From the NCBI RefSeq assembly GCF_000392615.1, contig NZ_KB933398.1, positions 3,077,039-3,141,038 on the forward strand: a DNA stretch of 64,000 nucleotides. Reading direction: 5' to 3'. How positions within the stretch are numbered: position 1 is the first letter of the stretch; each line of letters begins with the position of its first letter. The stretch is from Lysinibacillus sphaericus OT4b.31. GTDB taxonomy: Bacteria > Bacillota > Bacilli > Bacillales_A > Planococcaceae. This document shows positions 27,132-36,915 of the stretch, one piece after another. Both the position numbers and the translations under genes were made by a program. The notes beneath the pieces are model-generated. The model saw only the letters and a list, made by a program, of their open reading frames with translations. It did no database searches and was not told the origin of the DNA.

Positions 27132-29837
27132 ATGGAAGATGTACGCCCCTCTCCAGAGACGTTTTTAGCGAAGATACGTGAGGAAGACGCCACTGCTGGT
27201 AAACTAAAGATATTTCTTGGTTATGCCGCTGGCGTAGGAAAAACTTATGCTATGCTTGACGCTGCACATCAAGCAAAGCAATTAGGAAAAGACGTGGTGA
27301 TTGGCTATGTGGAGCCACATCCTCGTCCTGAAACATTAGCTTTAATGGAAGGGCTTGAACAAATACCAACCAGAAAAATCAATTACAAAGGGAAAATCTT
27401 TCAAGAATTAGATATCGATGCGGTACTTAAACGTAAACCAGAGATTGTCTTAATCGATGAGCTAGCCCATACAAATGTTCCGACTATGCGCCATTTAAAG
27501 CGTTTTGGGGATGTAGAAGAATTACTTGCAAAAGGTATTCATGTTTATACAACTGTCAACATTCAACATATTGAAAGTCTCCAGGATATAGTTGAAGAAA
27601 TTACAGGCGTAAGAGTGCGAGAACGTATACCTGATTACTTAATTGATCACGCAGCACTAATAAAAATTGTAGATATAGAACCAGATGAGTTAATCCAACG
27701 TCTAATAGATGGAAAAATTTATCATATCCAACAAGCAAAAAAAGCTATGGAGTCTTTTTTCCGTAAAGAAAATTTAATAGCACTTCGAGAAATTGCTCTT
27801 CGAAGAACAGCTGATACCATCAATTACAAACAAGTAATGGATAACCCTTCTTTTAAACAATGTACACACATAGAAGAGCATATTTTAGTTGGTATTAGTA
27901 GCTCTCCTACCAATGCCAAAGTGATTAGAACTGCTGCCAGACTCGCACAAGCCTTACATGGTAAATTTACTGCACTTTACGTCCAAAAGGGAAAAGATGA
28001 CAAGCGGAACGAAGCGAATACCGAACGATTACAACAGCATATCAAGCTAACTGAACAACTTGGTGGGCATGTCGTGATTGTTCAGGAAGACGACGTAGCA
28101 GTAGCCCTTGCCAACTATGCACAAATTAGCGGCGTAACAAAATTAGTAATAGGCAGAACTGCTGTGAAAAGGAAATGGTGGCAACCTAATGCTAAAATCA
28201 GCGATCGGCTCAATGAGTATGTACCAAACTTAGCCATCCATATTGTACCTGACCATGACAACGAACCAATTTACCTTCCAGAAGTAAGAAATCAACTGAC
28301 ATTTGAATGGTTGGACTTGCTGAAAATGTTTGTAGTATTCAGTTTGGTTTCGCTATTAAGTCTCTATTTCTTCACGATAGGGGTCAGTGATTCAAATATT
28401 ATCACCATCTACATTTTAGGTGTGTTAATTCTTGCCATCTGGTCGTCTGGATGGATGATAAGCATTATTAGTTCAGTAATAGCAGTGCTCCTTTTTAATT
28501 TCTTTTTTACGGAGCCTCGCTTTTCATTTGAAGCTTATCATCGCGATTACCCTATGACTTTTTTAATTATGTTCATTTCAGGAGTCATCACAAGTAGTTT
28601 AACGAAAAAGATAAAGAAACAAGCTTCAATTGCAGTTCGAAAATCTTATCGTATGGAAGTACTCCTTGAAACAAATCGAAAGTTACAGCATGCCAAATCA
28701 ATGGACGATATTATTTACGAGGGTATGTCACAAATTGTTAAATTAGTGGAAAAACCCGTTCAATTTTATGAAATAGAACATAATTTGATAGTCAAATCGA
28801 TTTTTTATAGAACGGAAAGTATGACAAACAATGAGAATAATGAAATCGCGGCTCTCTTTGAAAATACCAATGAACGAGGTGTCGTAAATTGGGTAGTTAA
28901 TAATCAGCATGTAGCTGGCGTGACGACAGACATTTTCCCAGAGGTCAATGCTTACTATTTGCCGATTGTTTCTAGTGGTAGTGTAAGAGGGGTAGTTGGT
29001 GTAGCTCTTTCAAAAAATTCACCATTACCTGCATTTGAACGCAATATTCTACATGCCATTATGAATGATTTTTCATTTGCTCTAGATAAATGGTATCTAC
29101 AAAAATTAAATGCAGAAGTTGCAAAAGAAGCGGAACTAGAACAAATGAGAGCCAACCTTTTACGAGCTGTATCCCATGATTTACGAACGCCATTGACGAC
29201 GATTTCTGGCAACGCAGATATCTTGATGACCAATACAGCTGACATTTCAGAAACTGAAAAGCTTCGATTATATGAAGATATTTATAAAAATTCGAAATGG
29301 CTTGTACAAATGGTCGAGAATTTACTGGCCGTTTCTAAGTTAGATGATGGGCAGTTTGCTATAGAGATGCAACTAGAGCTTGTAGAGGATATTATTCAAG
29401 AAGCATTTTCACATGTTATTCCCATTAACAACACACATAAAATAGCCTACCATGTCGAACCAGAATTATTATTGGCAGTGATGGATGCACGCCTTATTAT
29501 TCAAGTAATCATTAATATCATGGATAATGCGTTGACCTATACACCATCGGATAGTCACATAACCTTCATTGCAAAGGAAGTTGGAGAATCCGTACACTTT
29601 AGTATCATGGATAATGGACCAGGTATTGATGACGCTTTAAAAGAGACATTATTCGAACCATTTGTAACAGGTAAGGTACAACGAAGTGATAGTCGAAGAG
29701 GTCTAGGGTTAGGTTTAGCTTTGTGCCAGACTATATTACGATTACATGGAAGTGAATTAACGGTTTCAGACAATAAACCACAGGGGACGATTTTTAATTT
29801 TTCACTTAAAAAAGGAGTAATGAATATCCATGAATAA
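27132..29837 (+). CDS. kdpD: Osmosensitive K+ channel histidine kinase KdpD
   Basis: 901 residues with the full KdpD layout. The N-terminal KdpD domain has a P-loop (GYAAGVGKTYAML). A universal-stress-protein domain lies near 245-370. Four membrane helices are near 395-500. A GAF-like region follows, then HisKA with His in SHDLRTPL, and the ATPase with MDNALTY, DNGPGID and GLGLGLA. The USP domain holds SSS (256-258) and FTALY (279-283) exactly 20 residues apart, the SxS-X20-FTAxY motif that binds c-di-AMP in Staphylococcus aureus KdpD. I prefer the second of two adjacent ATGs, seven bases after GAGGTG. It overlaps kdpE by 8 bp. Confidence 0.95.
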   Translation: MEDVRPSPETFLAKIREEDATAGKLKIFLGYAAGVGKTYAMLDAAHQAKQLGKDVVIGYVEPHPRPETLALMEGLEQIPTRKINYKGKIFQELDIDAVLKRKPEIVLIDELAHTNVPTMRHLKRFGDVEELLAKGIHVYTTVNIQHIESLQDIVEEITGVRVRERIPDYLIDHAALIKIVDIEPDELIQRLIDGKIYHIQQAKKAMESFFRKENLIALREIALRRTADTINYKQVMDNPSFKQCTHIEEHILVGISSSPTNAKVIRTAARLAQALHGKFTALYVQKGKDDKRNEANTERLQQHIKLTEQLGGHVVIVQEDDVAVALANYAQISGVTKLVIGRTAVKRKWWQPNAKISDRLNEYVPNLAIHIVPDHDNEPIYLPEVRNQLTFEWLDLLKMFVVFSLVSLLSLYFFTIGVSDSNIITIYILGVLILAIWSSGWMISIISSVIAVLLFNFFFTEPRFSFEAYHRDYPMTFLIMFISGVITSSLTKKIKKQASIAVRKSYRMEVLLETNRKLQHAKSMDDIIYEGMSQIVKLVEKPVQFYEIEHNLIVKSIFYRTESMTNNENNEIAALFENTNERGVVNWVVNNQHVAGVTTDIFPEVNAYYLPIVSSGSVRGVVGVALSKNSPLPAFERNILHAIMNDFSFALDKWYLQKLNAEVAKEAELEQMRANLLRAVSHDLRTPLTTISGNADILMTNTADISETEKLRLYEDIYKNSKWLVQMVENLLAVSKLDDGQFAIEMQLELVEDIIQEAFSHVIPINNTHKIAYHVEPELLLAVMDARLIIQVIINIMDNALTYTPSDSHITFIAKEVGESVHFSIMDNGPGIDDALKETLFEPFVTGKVQRSDSRRGLGLGLALCQTILRLHGSELTVSDNKPQGTIFNFSLKKGVMNIHE

Positions 29838-30534
29838 ACGAATTTTAGTAGTGGAAGATGATGTGGCGATTGGTAATTTAATAAAAATGACATTAACAAC
29901 ACAGCATTATGCATTCGACATTGAACGTGATGGTACAAGTGCCGTGCAAAAAGTGCTGTCAATGAAGCCGGATGTCATTATTCTTGATTTGGGTTTACCA
30001 GATATGGATGGTGTAGATTTTATTCATAAAGTGAGAAGTTGGACACAAACGCCTATCATCGTGGTTAGTGCTCGAAGTGAAGAACAGGATAAAATTAATG
30101 CGCTCGATGCTGGAGCCGATGACTATGTAACGAAGCCATTTAGTGTGGAGGAGTTACTAGCACGTATTCGAGTAGCCTTACGGAGAACTGCAAGCGAGCA
30201 TCATTTAGGTAGTGAGCAGTCCGTATTTGTGAACGGACATTTAGAAATTCATTATTTAGCAAATACCGTGTTAGTGCATGGTGAAGAAGTGCATTTGACA
30301 CCCATCGAATATAAGCTATTGGTCGTATTGTCAAAGCATGTTGGCAAAGTGCTAACACATAATTTTCTATTGAAGGAAATTTGGCAAAATGTTCTTCAGT
30401 CAGACGTTCCAAGCCTACGCGTGTTTATGGCGACACTACGCAAGAAAATAGAAGATAATCCATCTCACCCACAGTATATCCAAACACACGTACGTGTTGG
30501 ATACAGGATGCTACGTATTAGTGACGACGGCTAA
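29830..30534 (+). CDS. kdpE: Response regulator KdpE (OmpR family)
   Basis: 234 residues. The receiver domain has phospho-acceptor Asp in VIILDLGLPDMDG, the switch Ser in VVSARSE and Lys in DYVTKPF. The C-terminal winged helix includes HLTPIEYKLLVVL and RVFMATLRKKIEDNP, ending RVGYRML. It activates kdp transcription when phosphorylated by KdpD. It starts inside the end of kdpD, so the two are co-translated, and it is divergent from kdpFABC. A terminator follows. Confidence 0.95.
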   Translation: MNKRILVVEDDVAIGNLIKMTLTTQHYAFDIERDGTSAVQKVLSMKPDVIILDLGLPDMDGVDFIHKVRSWTQTPIIVVSARSEEQDKINALDAGADDYVTKPFSVEELLARIRVALRRTASEHHLGSEQSVFVNGHLEIHYLANTVLVHGEEVHLTPIEYKLLVVLSKHVGKVLTHNFLLKEIWQNVLQSDVPSLRVFMATLRKKIEDNPSHPQYIQTHVRVGYRMLRISDDG

Positions 30535-30596
30535 TGTTTCAAAAATTTAATGAAGAGTGGATTTCAAAAAAAGACAATACACTTTCACGAAAAATA

Positions 30597-30630
30597 GTAG
30601 CAGGAGTAAAAACTTCTCCTACTACTTTTT
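30597..30630 (+). terminator. Terminator of kdpDE
   Basis: GTAGCAGGAG pairs with CTCCTACTAC (one G-U) around a short loop, followed by TTTTT. Confidence 0.8.
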
Positions 30631-30963
30631 ATTTTTGTTTATTTTAATAAAAAGGTCCACATCTTTGCTAGATTTCAAATTTTTTTATGTCTTCTTTCAT
30701 TGACAATACCTACCACGTTAAGTTCATGTATGATTGCTACGTGTTTAAGACATTTCATGTACAGATGCAGCCACTTCTTCAATACTCCCTCCAAGTCAAC
30801 ACATCACATACATCGCGTTCCTGACGCATGAACTGTGGAAATGAAAACATGACGTTCTATCGTGACTTTAAGTGCATTTGTCGAACGCTAATCTAAGTAT
30901 CTGCATATCATATCTATAATCAGGTATGTCATCAACGATAAACTTGTATGAAAGGAGATCAAC
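30631..30963 (+). other. Gene-free spacer before the vrrA-like gene
   Basis: No ORF with a ribosome site. It begins with a T/A-rich stretch. A TTGACA at about 30702 could be a -35, with only a weak -10 downstream. Nothing else recognised. Confidence 0.35.
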
Positions 30964-31521
30964 ATGGTATTTCGACCACCTTATCCGTTTCAAATGTATC
31001 CCGGCGGCATGGGGATGCCCATGCAAATGCCAATGCAAATGCCTACACCTACACCAATGTCACCACAATCCTTTTACCCACCCGGAGGCTTCCCTATTCA
31101 ACCAAGAATGCCAGGTGGCTTTCAACCAAGAATGCCAGGTGGCTTTCCAATGTCTAATGGGATAGGGTCATTTGGAGGACAAATGCCCATGCCACCTGCG
31201 CAGGAGCCTTCAAAAATAGGTTCTTTTTTACAATCAGCGAATAGTTTATTTAACTCTGCCAAAACGTATACCCCTTATATTCAACAAGCAATGCCGATGG
31301 TAAAAAATATCCCTTCCCTTTTAAAATTGTATAAAGGGTTTCAGGGTCTCCCGGCTGCCGGTGCTGTTGCAGGGGCCAGTGCCGTTGCAGCCGAGGCAGC
31401 TACTGCAGGCGAGAAAGTAAGTTCACCTAGAAGTAGGCGTTCTTCACAGCAGAATGCACCATCATCTACACCACGTGAACCGCTTCCTTCAAAACCTCGT
31501 ATTTTCCAGCCACCTTTGTAG
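30964..31521 (+). CDS. yqfQ: VrrA/YqfQ-like Pro/Met/Gln-rich protein
   Basis: 185 residues. The first ~85 are low-complexity (MGMPMQMPMQMPTPTPM, then a twice-repeated QPRMPGGF); the middle (about 86-130) is a conserved helix KIGSFLQSANSLFNSAKTYT and YIQQAMPMVKNIPSLLKLYK; the end is Ala-rich, then Ser/Arg/Pro-rich. This matches YqfQ/VrrA, whose homologue in B. anthracis contains a well-known variable repeat. Function is unknown, possibly spore-related. AAGGAG lies seven bases before the ATG. Its place before ispH follows the yqf order. Confidence 0.8.
   Translation: MVFRPPYPFQMYPGGMGMPMQMPMQMPTPTPMSPQSFYPPGGFPIQPRMPGGFQPRMPGGFPMSNGIGSFGGQMPMPPAQEPSKIGSFLQSANSLFNSAKTYTPYIQQAMPMVKNIPSLLKLYKGFQGLPAAGAVAGASAVAAEAATAGEKVSSPRSRRSSQQNAPSSTPREPLPSKPRIFQPPL
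31099..31146 (+). repeat. 24-bp tandem repeat (two units) in yqfQ
   Basis: Two identical units CAACCAAGAATGCCAGGTGG + CTTT encode QPRMPGGF twice. A 12-bp unit (ATGCAAATGCC + A/T) is also doubled at 31021-31044. Both are in-frame and could vary in number. Confidence 0.85.
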
Positions 31522-31712
31522 TTTAGAAGTTTTTAATATTGCAAGATAGTAATAAAACAACCTCATATTCTTTCATATCGGTTGTTTAGTCGATACAAAA
31601 ACAGTCTTGGTGCAATTGCATCAAGACTTCATTGATAGATAGAACGTTTCTTTGTATTCGCCGTGCCTGTCCGTTATAATGTAGATACGTAAGCTTGAAA
31701 GGAGTCACAACC

Positions 31713-32681
31713 ATGCAAGTATTAAAAATTAATCCACGTGGCTATTGCTACGGCGTTGTTGATGCGATGGTAATCGCACGTAATGCCGCACTAGATAAAT
31801 CATTACCAAGACCTATCTACATTTTAGGGATGATCGTACACAATAAACATGTCACTGATGCCTTTGAAGAGGATGGCATCATCACATTAGACGGCGACAA
31901 TCGCTTAGAAATTATTGAACAAGTTGAAACAGGCACTGTGATTTTCACTGCGCATGGTGTTTCACCTGAAATTCGTGAGATTGCGAAGCGTAAAGGCTTA
32001 GTATCGATTGATGCCACATGTCCTGACGTAACAGTTACCCACGATTTAATTCGTGAAAAATCAGCTGAGGGCTACGATATTATTTATATTGGTAAGAAGG
32101 GGCATCCCGAACCTGAAGGAGCAATTGGCGTTGCGCCAGACCATGTCCATTTAGTCCAGTCGTCCACTGATATTGATTCTTTAAACTTAACGAATGATAA
32201 ATTACTTGTCACGAACCAAACAACAATGAGTCAATGGGATGTTGTACATTTAATGGATGGTTTAAAAGAGAAGTTTCCTCATATAGAAGTGCACAAAGAG
32301 ATTTGTTTAGCTACACAGGTACGTCAAGAGGCTGTTGCTAAACAAGCAGGAGAAGCCGATTTACTAATTGTTGTTGGCGACCCAAAATCAAATAATTCGA
32401 ACCGTTTAACGCAAGTGTCAGTTGAGATTGCTGGAACACCATCTTATCGTATCGCAGACGTTTCTGAGCTGAAAATCGAGTGGTTAAAAGGGATAAATAA
32501 CGTAGCGGTTACCGCTGGAGCATCTACACCAACACCTATTGTGAAAGAGGTTATTAATTTCCTTGAGCAGTATGATGATAATGACGAAACAACACATACC
32601 ATTAATCGGACAGTCACACTTGATAAAATCTTACCAAAAATCAAAACACCAAAGCCTGTTGAGAAAATAATGCCCTACTAA
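31713..32681 (+). CDS. ispH: 4-hydroxy-3-methylbut-2-enyl diphosphate reductase
   Basis: 322 residues. The three Fe-S cysteines are in RGYCYGV, DATCPDV and KEICLATQ, with the catalytic Glu in TMSQWD context and SNNSNRL for diphosphate binding. It makes IPP and DMAPP in the last step of the MEP isoprenoid pathway. The ATG is chosen because AAAGGAG lies nine bases upstream; the frame is open six codons further through that site. It corresponds to yqfP in B. subtilis and is followed by a terminator. Confidence 0.95.
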   Translation: MQVLKINPRGYCYGVVDAMVIARNAALDKSLPRPIYILGMIVHNKHVTDAFEEDGIITLDGDNRLEIIEQVETGTVIFTAHGVSPEIREIAKRKGLVSIDATCPDVTVTHDLIREKSAEGYDIIYIGKKGHPEPEGAIGVAPDHVHLVQSSTDIDSLNLTNDKLLVTNQTTMSQWDVVHLMDGLKEKFPHIEVHKEICLATQVRQEAVAKQAGEADLLIVVGDPKSNNSNRLTQVSVEIAGTPSYRIADVSELKIEWLKGINNVAVTAGASTPTPIVKEVINFLEQYDDNDETTHTINRTVTLDKILPKIKTPKPVEKIMPY

Positions 32682-32706
32682 ATTTCTCCAACTAAACTTT
32701 AAAAAG

Positions 32707-32754
32707 AAGCTGTCTAAAAAGTGACAAGACATACTTTTTAGACAGCTTTTTTTT
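32707..32754 (+). terminator. Terminator of ispH
   Basis: AAGCTGTCTAAAAAGT pairs with ACTTTTTAGACAGCTT, followed by T residues. Confidence 0.88.
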
Positions 32755-32785
32755 CTGGAAAAAAGTTATTTATAGTTAGTTGATC

Positions 32786-33950
32786 TGACCCAAAAAAGTT
32801 AGACAAATATTTTAAGCAGCTTCTAAGATTTGAGTCCGGTATTGTACCGGACTCAGATCTTTTAATTTTGCCTTCATACGATTGTGATTATAGTAATGAA
32901 TATAGGCATCCAATTCTTTTTCAAAGTGCTCCATACTTTCAAATTCTTGCAAGTAAAGCAACTCAGACTTTAATAAGCCAAAGAAATTTTCCATGACAGC
33001 GTTGTCTAAACAATTTCCCTTACGGGACATACTTTGTATGATGGCATGCTCCTTTAATGTCCTTTGATATTTTTTCATTTGATAATGCCAGCCTTGATCG
33101 GAGTGAAGGATGACTTGATCTTCAGGTTTTAAACGCTTAACTGCTTGTTCTAACATATCACCTACAAGTTGATAAACCGGTCGTTTCATTACTTTATAGG
33201 CAATGATTTCCCCATTGCATAAATCAATGATTGGTGATAAATAGCGCTTCTCTCCGAATAAATGAAATTCGGTTACATCGGTTACCCATTTTTGATGCAT
33301 CTTCTTTGCTTTAAAATCTCGCTGGATTACATTTGGGGCAATGCGTCCAACATTCCCTTTGTAAGAGCGATACTTTTTCAATCGAACGAGGCACTTTAAG
33401 CCCATTTCATTCATTAAACGGTTGATGGTCTTGGGATCATGAGAAAATCCAAGTTTCTTTAATTCTTTTGTGATACGACGATAACCATAACGTCCTTTAT
33501 GTTCATGATAAATGGATTGGATAGTTGTCTTCACTGCAGAATATTTATCTTTTCGGTTCAAACGCTTTTCCCAATAATAATAGGTGCTACGTGGAATACC
33601 AGCGACTTTGATAAGGGCCACGACATCATAGGTTACCTTTAGTTCATAAATTACTTGCGCTTTGATTTTGGATGTAATTTTTCCTGCATTTGAATTAAGT
33701 ACATCCATTTTAAACTCCGCAGAATAACTTGTATAGGATTTCTTAAATCCCTCTTCTCCTTGTACTTGATATAAACAGACCCATCCTTGAATCATTTGAT
33801 AAGAAACCTTATATAAATCTTGAAGTTCCAAATAACTATGTTTCCCCTCAAGGTAAAGACGAGCCATGAATACTTTCTCTTCGGCAGTAAAGTTTGCCAT
33901 AAAAAAACACCCCTAAATCGTTAGATTTGGTGTCTAACAATTTAGGGGCA
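32786..33950 (-). mobile_element. IS3-family element, IS150 group (1165 bp)
   Basis: The left end TGACCCAAAAAAGTTAGACA and the inverse of the right end TGCCCCTAAATTGTTAGACA agree at 16 of 20 positions and have the TG..CA termini of IS3 elements. The flanks (GATC left, GTTC right) show no target duplication. At the right end a 14-bp inverted repeat (33912-33925 with 33933-33946) covers the transposase ribosome site, a known way to block translation from read-through transcripts. It is about 250 bp shorter than typical IS150 members. Confidence 0.85.
32812..33900 (-). CDS. IS150-type transposase, OrfA-OrfB fused by deletion
   Basis: 362 residues. Residues 1-70 ([20 protein letters not shown] onward, to FKMDVLN) are the first HTH of OrfA. 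From about 78 ([22 protein letters not shown]) the sequence is OrfB. The second HTH and leucine zipper of OrfA (~90-100 residues) are missing, and the two parts are joined in one frame, so the usual programmed frameshift is absent. The DDE catalytic residues remain: Asp in VTDVTEF, Asp in LHSDQGWHY and Glu in [13 protein letters not shown]. Activity is doubtful without the missing DNA-binding part. Confidence 0.88.
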   Translation of the reverse strand: MANFTAEEKVFMARLYLEGKHSYLELQDLYKVSYQMIQGWVCLYQVQGEEGFKKSYTSYSAEFKMDVLNSNAGKITSKIKAQVIYELKVTYDVVALIKVAGIPRSTYYYWEKRLNRKDKYSAVKTTIQSIYHEHKGRYGYRRITKELKKLGFSHDPKTINRLMNEMGLKCLVRLKKYRSYKGNVGRIAPNVIQRDFKAKKMHQKWVTDVTEFHLFGEKRYLSPIIDLCNGEIIAYKVMKRPVYQLVGDMLEQAVKRLKPEDQVILHSDQGWHYQMKKYQRTLKEHAIIQSMSRKGNCLDNAVMENFFGLLKSELLYLQEFESMEHFEKELDAYIHYYNHNRMKAKLKDLSPVQYRTQILEAA

Positions 33951-34324
33951 GTTCATATAGAAGTATCTATATGAACCCATTGCTTTCCGCTACGGCGGAC
34001 GCTTTTCGTGGGCATGGCTTCAGTCCATAGCTGTCAACTTAACAAAAATGTGTACTCTTTCGAAAAAGATGGTATGGATAAATACAAATCTTTTTTGGAA
34101 GGAGTCATTTTTATGAAGACACCGAAAAATACTAGTACCCTTTTTCAAAAGAAATAAAACACACCATTCTTCTTGAAAAATTAAACAAATGAATGGTTGG
34201 AAATCTAAAGTTGACAGATATGATGGCTTCAGTCTCCTCGTCGCTAAGCTCCTGCGGGGCCTTTTCACTCATACTATTCTTTGCAGAAGTTGCCGCCTGC
34301 GCTCAAATCAACTAGTGTACTTCT
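33951..34324 (+). repeat. GC-rich dispersed repeat, copy 5, split by a miniature element
   Basis: It begins at the IS150 right end with an inverted repeat (GTTCATATAG..CTATATGAAC), continues as CCATTGCTTTCCGCTACGG to GGGCATGGCTTCAGTC (34025), is interrupted by the miniature element, resumes at 34223 and ends near CTCAAATCAACTAGTGTAC. Its end abuts an IS1182 transposase fragment. Confidence 0.8.
34026..34222 (+). mobile_element. IS231-like miniature element (MITE), copy B
   Basis: 197 bp, nearly identical to 8838-9031 with the same inverted ends (CATAGCTGTCAACTT / CATATCTGTCAACTT). It is flanked by perfect 12-bp direct repeats ATGGCTTCAGTC (34014-34025, 34223-34234), the reverse complement of the duplication around copy A. 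The copies differ mainly at the internal junction (34127-34145), where this one has three more bases. No complete ORF. Confidence 0.82.
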
Positions 34325-34461
34325 ATCGGTGACAATTATGAACGTCGCTTTCAAGACTCAGTTATATTTGAATAGATTTTCTATCGCATCTTAAAAGAAA
34401 TTGCGGATCAAGGATTATTGAGCGCTGACCATGTCTTCATTGATACGATACATAATGACAG
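34322..34461 (+). pseudogene. IS1182-family transposase internal remnant
   Basis: It reads SIGDNYERRFQDSVIFE, a stop, IFYRILKEIADQGLLSADHV, then FIDT, an internal segment of IS1182-type transposases (about residues 92-135) ending at the first catalytic region (VFIDS). It carries a stop codon and no start, and joins repeat copy 5 at the same base as the remnant at 8782 joins copy 3. Confidence 0.75.
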
Positions 34462-34478
34462 GTGTGCAACTCCTTTTA

Positions 34479-35180
34479 CTATTTACTAAAGTAATAATTT
34501 ATAGGTCGTCCGATGCCTCCATAGTGCACATCCATTGTTATTTCTTCTTGCTTATCTAGATAATCTAAATAACGCCTTGCCGTTACACGTGCGATACCGA
34601 CGCCACTGGCGACTTCTTCTGCCGAAGCACCGTCCACTGATTGTAAATAATGTAAAACCTTTTCAAGGGTTGAGCGATTAAAACCCTTCGGCAAATTCTT
34701 TTCATATTTCAAGACATTTGTATGCTCTCCCTCTTCATAGCCACCATGATAATGGAATAATTGATCGAGCTCCCCTTGTGTTAACGCCCTTTCCGTCTGT
34801 ATCCTCTGCTTAAAACGCTTATAATTTTCGAGTGTTCCATGCACGCGCTCAAACGAAAATGGTTTCATAATATAATCAAAGACACCGAGATGCAATACCT
34901 GTTTCACCGTTTCCATATCATTAGCCGCAGTTACAGTAATGACATCGACATGCATCTTTTGTTCACGAATTTTATGCAAGCTTGTAATCCCATCCTGCTC
35001 CGGCATGAATATATCCATAAATACTAAATCTGGCTTGAGGGTACAAATTTGCTGTAAACCTGTAACTCCATTTGCCGCTTGTCCAATGACCTCAAACCCC
35101 TCAACCTTTTCAATAAACTGGCGATTGACCTCACGTACCATGGGATCATCTTCTATTAATAATACTTTTATAAGTGTCAC
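34479..35180 (-). CDS. dctR: C4-dicarboxylate two-component response regulator
   Basis: 233 residues. The receiver domain has acidic EDDP (10-13), phospho-acceptor Asp in VFMDIFMPEQDG and Lys in DYIMKPF. The C-terminal part has the HTH of the CitB/DctR group (GASAEEVASGVGIARVTARR, then YLDYLDKQ). Phosphorylated by DctS, it would activate the transporter gene dctP. The GTG start has AAGGAGGG nine bases upstream. It follows dctS by 43 bp. Confidence 0.88.
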   Translation of the reverse strand: MTLIKVLLIEDDPMVREVNRQFIEKVEGFEVIGQAANGVTGLQQICTLKPDLVFMDIFMPEQDGITSLHKIREQKMHVDVITVTAANDMETVKQVLHLGVFDYIMKPFSFERVHGTLENYKRFKQRIQTERALTQGELDQLFHYHGGYEEGEHTNVLKYEKNLPKGFNRSTLEKVLHYLQSVDGASAEEVASGVGIARVTARRYLDYLDKQEEITMDVHYGGIGRPINYYFSK

Positions 35181-35223
35181 TGTCAGCCCTCCTTACACTA
35201 CGCTTTCACGAAAAAACCTTTTG

Positions 35224-36831
35224 TTAATGCAGATAGAATGTTATTAAAAAACTTGTGCCTTTATTTGACTCACTAATCACTTCAATATCGCCATGTCCTT
35301 TTTGAACAATTTCTTTTATCAAATAGAGTCCAATGCCTCTACCCTTCTTTTCCTTCGTTGAAAAACCATTATCAAAAATTCGAGCTTTTACTTTTTCTAC
35401 CATGCCAACGCCATTATCTGTGACTAATATCGCAAGTACATCGTCTTCCTCAGCAACTGAAACATGCACAGTTTTTTCTCCAACAGGCATGTCTCTTAAT
35501 GCATCAAAGGCATTTTCTATTAAGTTGCCAAATAAAATGACAAAATCATGATGATCTAAATTTTTCGGAAATGTTGAGAGATGACTCGCTCGATCAATTT
35601 CCAACGTAATCCCCTGTTCTTTTGCATAAGAAATTTTACTAAGCAGCAGTCCAGAAATATTTTCGTTTTTAATACGTTCATTTAGAAAATTGGTGATTTC
35701 ATCATGTTCTTCCTTCACTTGCGTTAAATAGGAAAGCGCTTGTGCATGATGACCAAGCTGTAAAAGCCCCGCAATGGTATGCAGTTTATTTTTATGCTCA
35801 TGTGTTTGCACACGAAGAGCTTGTACAAACGCCTTTACGCCCGTTAATTCCTCTGCAAGTTGTTTCACTTCAGTACGGTCCTTAAACATAGCGACAGCTC
35901 CAACCGTGTCGCCGTTTACCTGTATCGGAATTCGATTACTCATAATACTATGATCATTAATATATAGCTCACGATTGTAAATTGGACGATCTAATTCTAA
36001 AATTTCGGGTAACCGTGTGTCGGGTAACACCTCAAAAATTTTCTTGCCAATTAGCGTAGTATGTCGCCCAGATACCCCTAAAATATCACAGGCCTTTTCA
36101 TTGAAAATTGTAATAGTCAAATCATTATCAATAGCAATAATTCCTTCATGCATGGCGTTAAATGTTTCCGTTCGTTCCACATACATTTTGGCAATTTCAT
36201 GCGGCTCTAAGCCAAACATTTGCTTTTTCATGTGAAGTCCTAAAGTATGTGCACCCCAGGCACTAAATAACAATGACAATAGTATTGTAATGAACAGCTC
36301 TTTTTGGATAGATTGAAGTAACTCAGCGACCGTTAAAACACTATAACCAACAACGACTACGCCAATTTGGTGGCCATCATTGCTCATAATCGGTACGAAA
36401 GCACGTACCATCTCTCCGTATTGTCCATGTGCGATTGATGTATAATAATGTTCAGAAAACGCGGCGTTTAAATCGCCCGACTGAGAGATACCACCAATCT
36501 CTTCGGCACTTGGATGCGTGTATTTGCGTCTTTGCATATCGAGCACAACAATATACTGTGCCCCATTTATATCTCGAATTTCTTCCACAACAGGATTAAT
36601 ATACTGTGTTGCCTTTACAAAATCATCATTGGAAATATTGCTTTTCAGTTCTGGCAACTGCGATACTGTTTTTGCCACAAGTAAAGCTTGATTTTCAAGC
36701 TTATCTTTCTGCTCATTCATTACAAATCCTAACAAAAAAGTACCACCTATACTAAAGGAAACAATGAGGATAAAAAAAGTAAGAGACATGATTTTTCTCT
36801 GCATTGATAACTTATGAAATTTCAAGATCAT
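35224..36831 (-). CDS. dctS: C4-dicarboxylate sensor histidine kinase
   Basis: 535 residues. There are two membrane helices (about 15-35 and 175-195) around an extracytoplasmic sensor domain of the CitA/DcuS type (residues ~36-174), a PAS domain near 215-320, then a kinase with His in QTHEHKNKLHTIAGLL, N-box LIENAFDAL, DNGVGM and GRGIGLYLI. This is the CitA/DctS class. It is divergent from the binding-protein gene dctB, whose B. subtilis homologue works as a co-sensor. The start ATG is very close to GGGGGAGG; the TTG two codons later is an alternative. Confidence 0.9.
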   Translation of the reverse strand: MILKFHKLSMQRKIMSLTFFILIVSFSIGGTFLLGFVMNEQKDKLENQALLVAKTVSQLPELKSNISNDDFVKATQYINPVVEEIRDINGAQYIVVLDMQRRKYTHPSAEEIGGISQSGDLNAAFSEHYYTSIAHGQYGEMVRAFVPIMSNDGHQIGVVVVGYSVLTVAELLQSIQKELFITILLSLLFSAWGAHTLGLHMKKQMFGLEPHEIAKMYVERTETFNAMHEGIIAIDNDLTITIFNEKACDILGVSGRHTTLIGKKIFEVLPDTRLPEILELDRPIYNRELYINDHSIMSNRIPIQVNGDTVGAVAMFKDRTEVKQLAEELTGVKAFVQALRVQTHEHKNKLHTIAGLLQLGHHAQALSYLTQVKEEHDEITNFLNERIKNENISGLLLSKISYAKEQGITLEIDRASHLSTFPKNLDHHDFVILFGNLIENAFDALRDMPVGEKTVHVSVAEEDDVLAILVTDNGVGMVEKVKARIFDNGFSTKEKKGRGIGLYLIKEIVQKGHGDIEVISESNKGTSFLITFYLH

Positions 36832-36915
36832 CGCCTCCCCCTACTATATTTTAGCTTACTCCATATGTTAGAATAACAAAAACATAAGAAAATACGAATC
36901 AATCGGGTGTAATAT

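Noticed and set aside
32776-33955. Target-site duplication around the IS150 element
   Set aside because: The 3-5 bases on the two sides (GATC and GTTC) do not match, so none is claimed.
34020-34268. 82-codon minus-strand ORF
   Set aside because: It reads backwards through the miniature element and the repeat, with no start signal.
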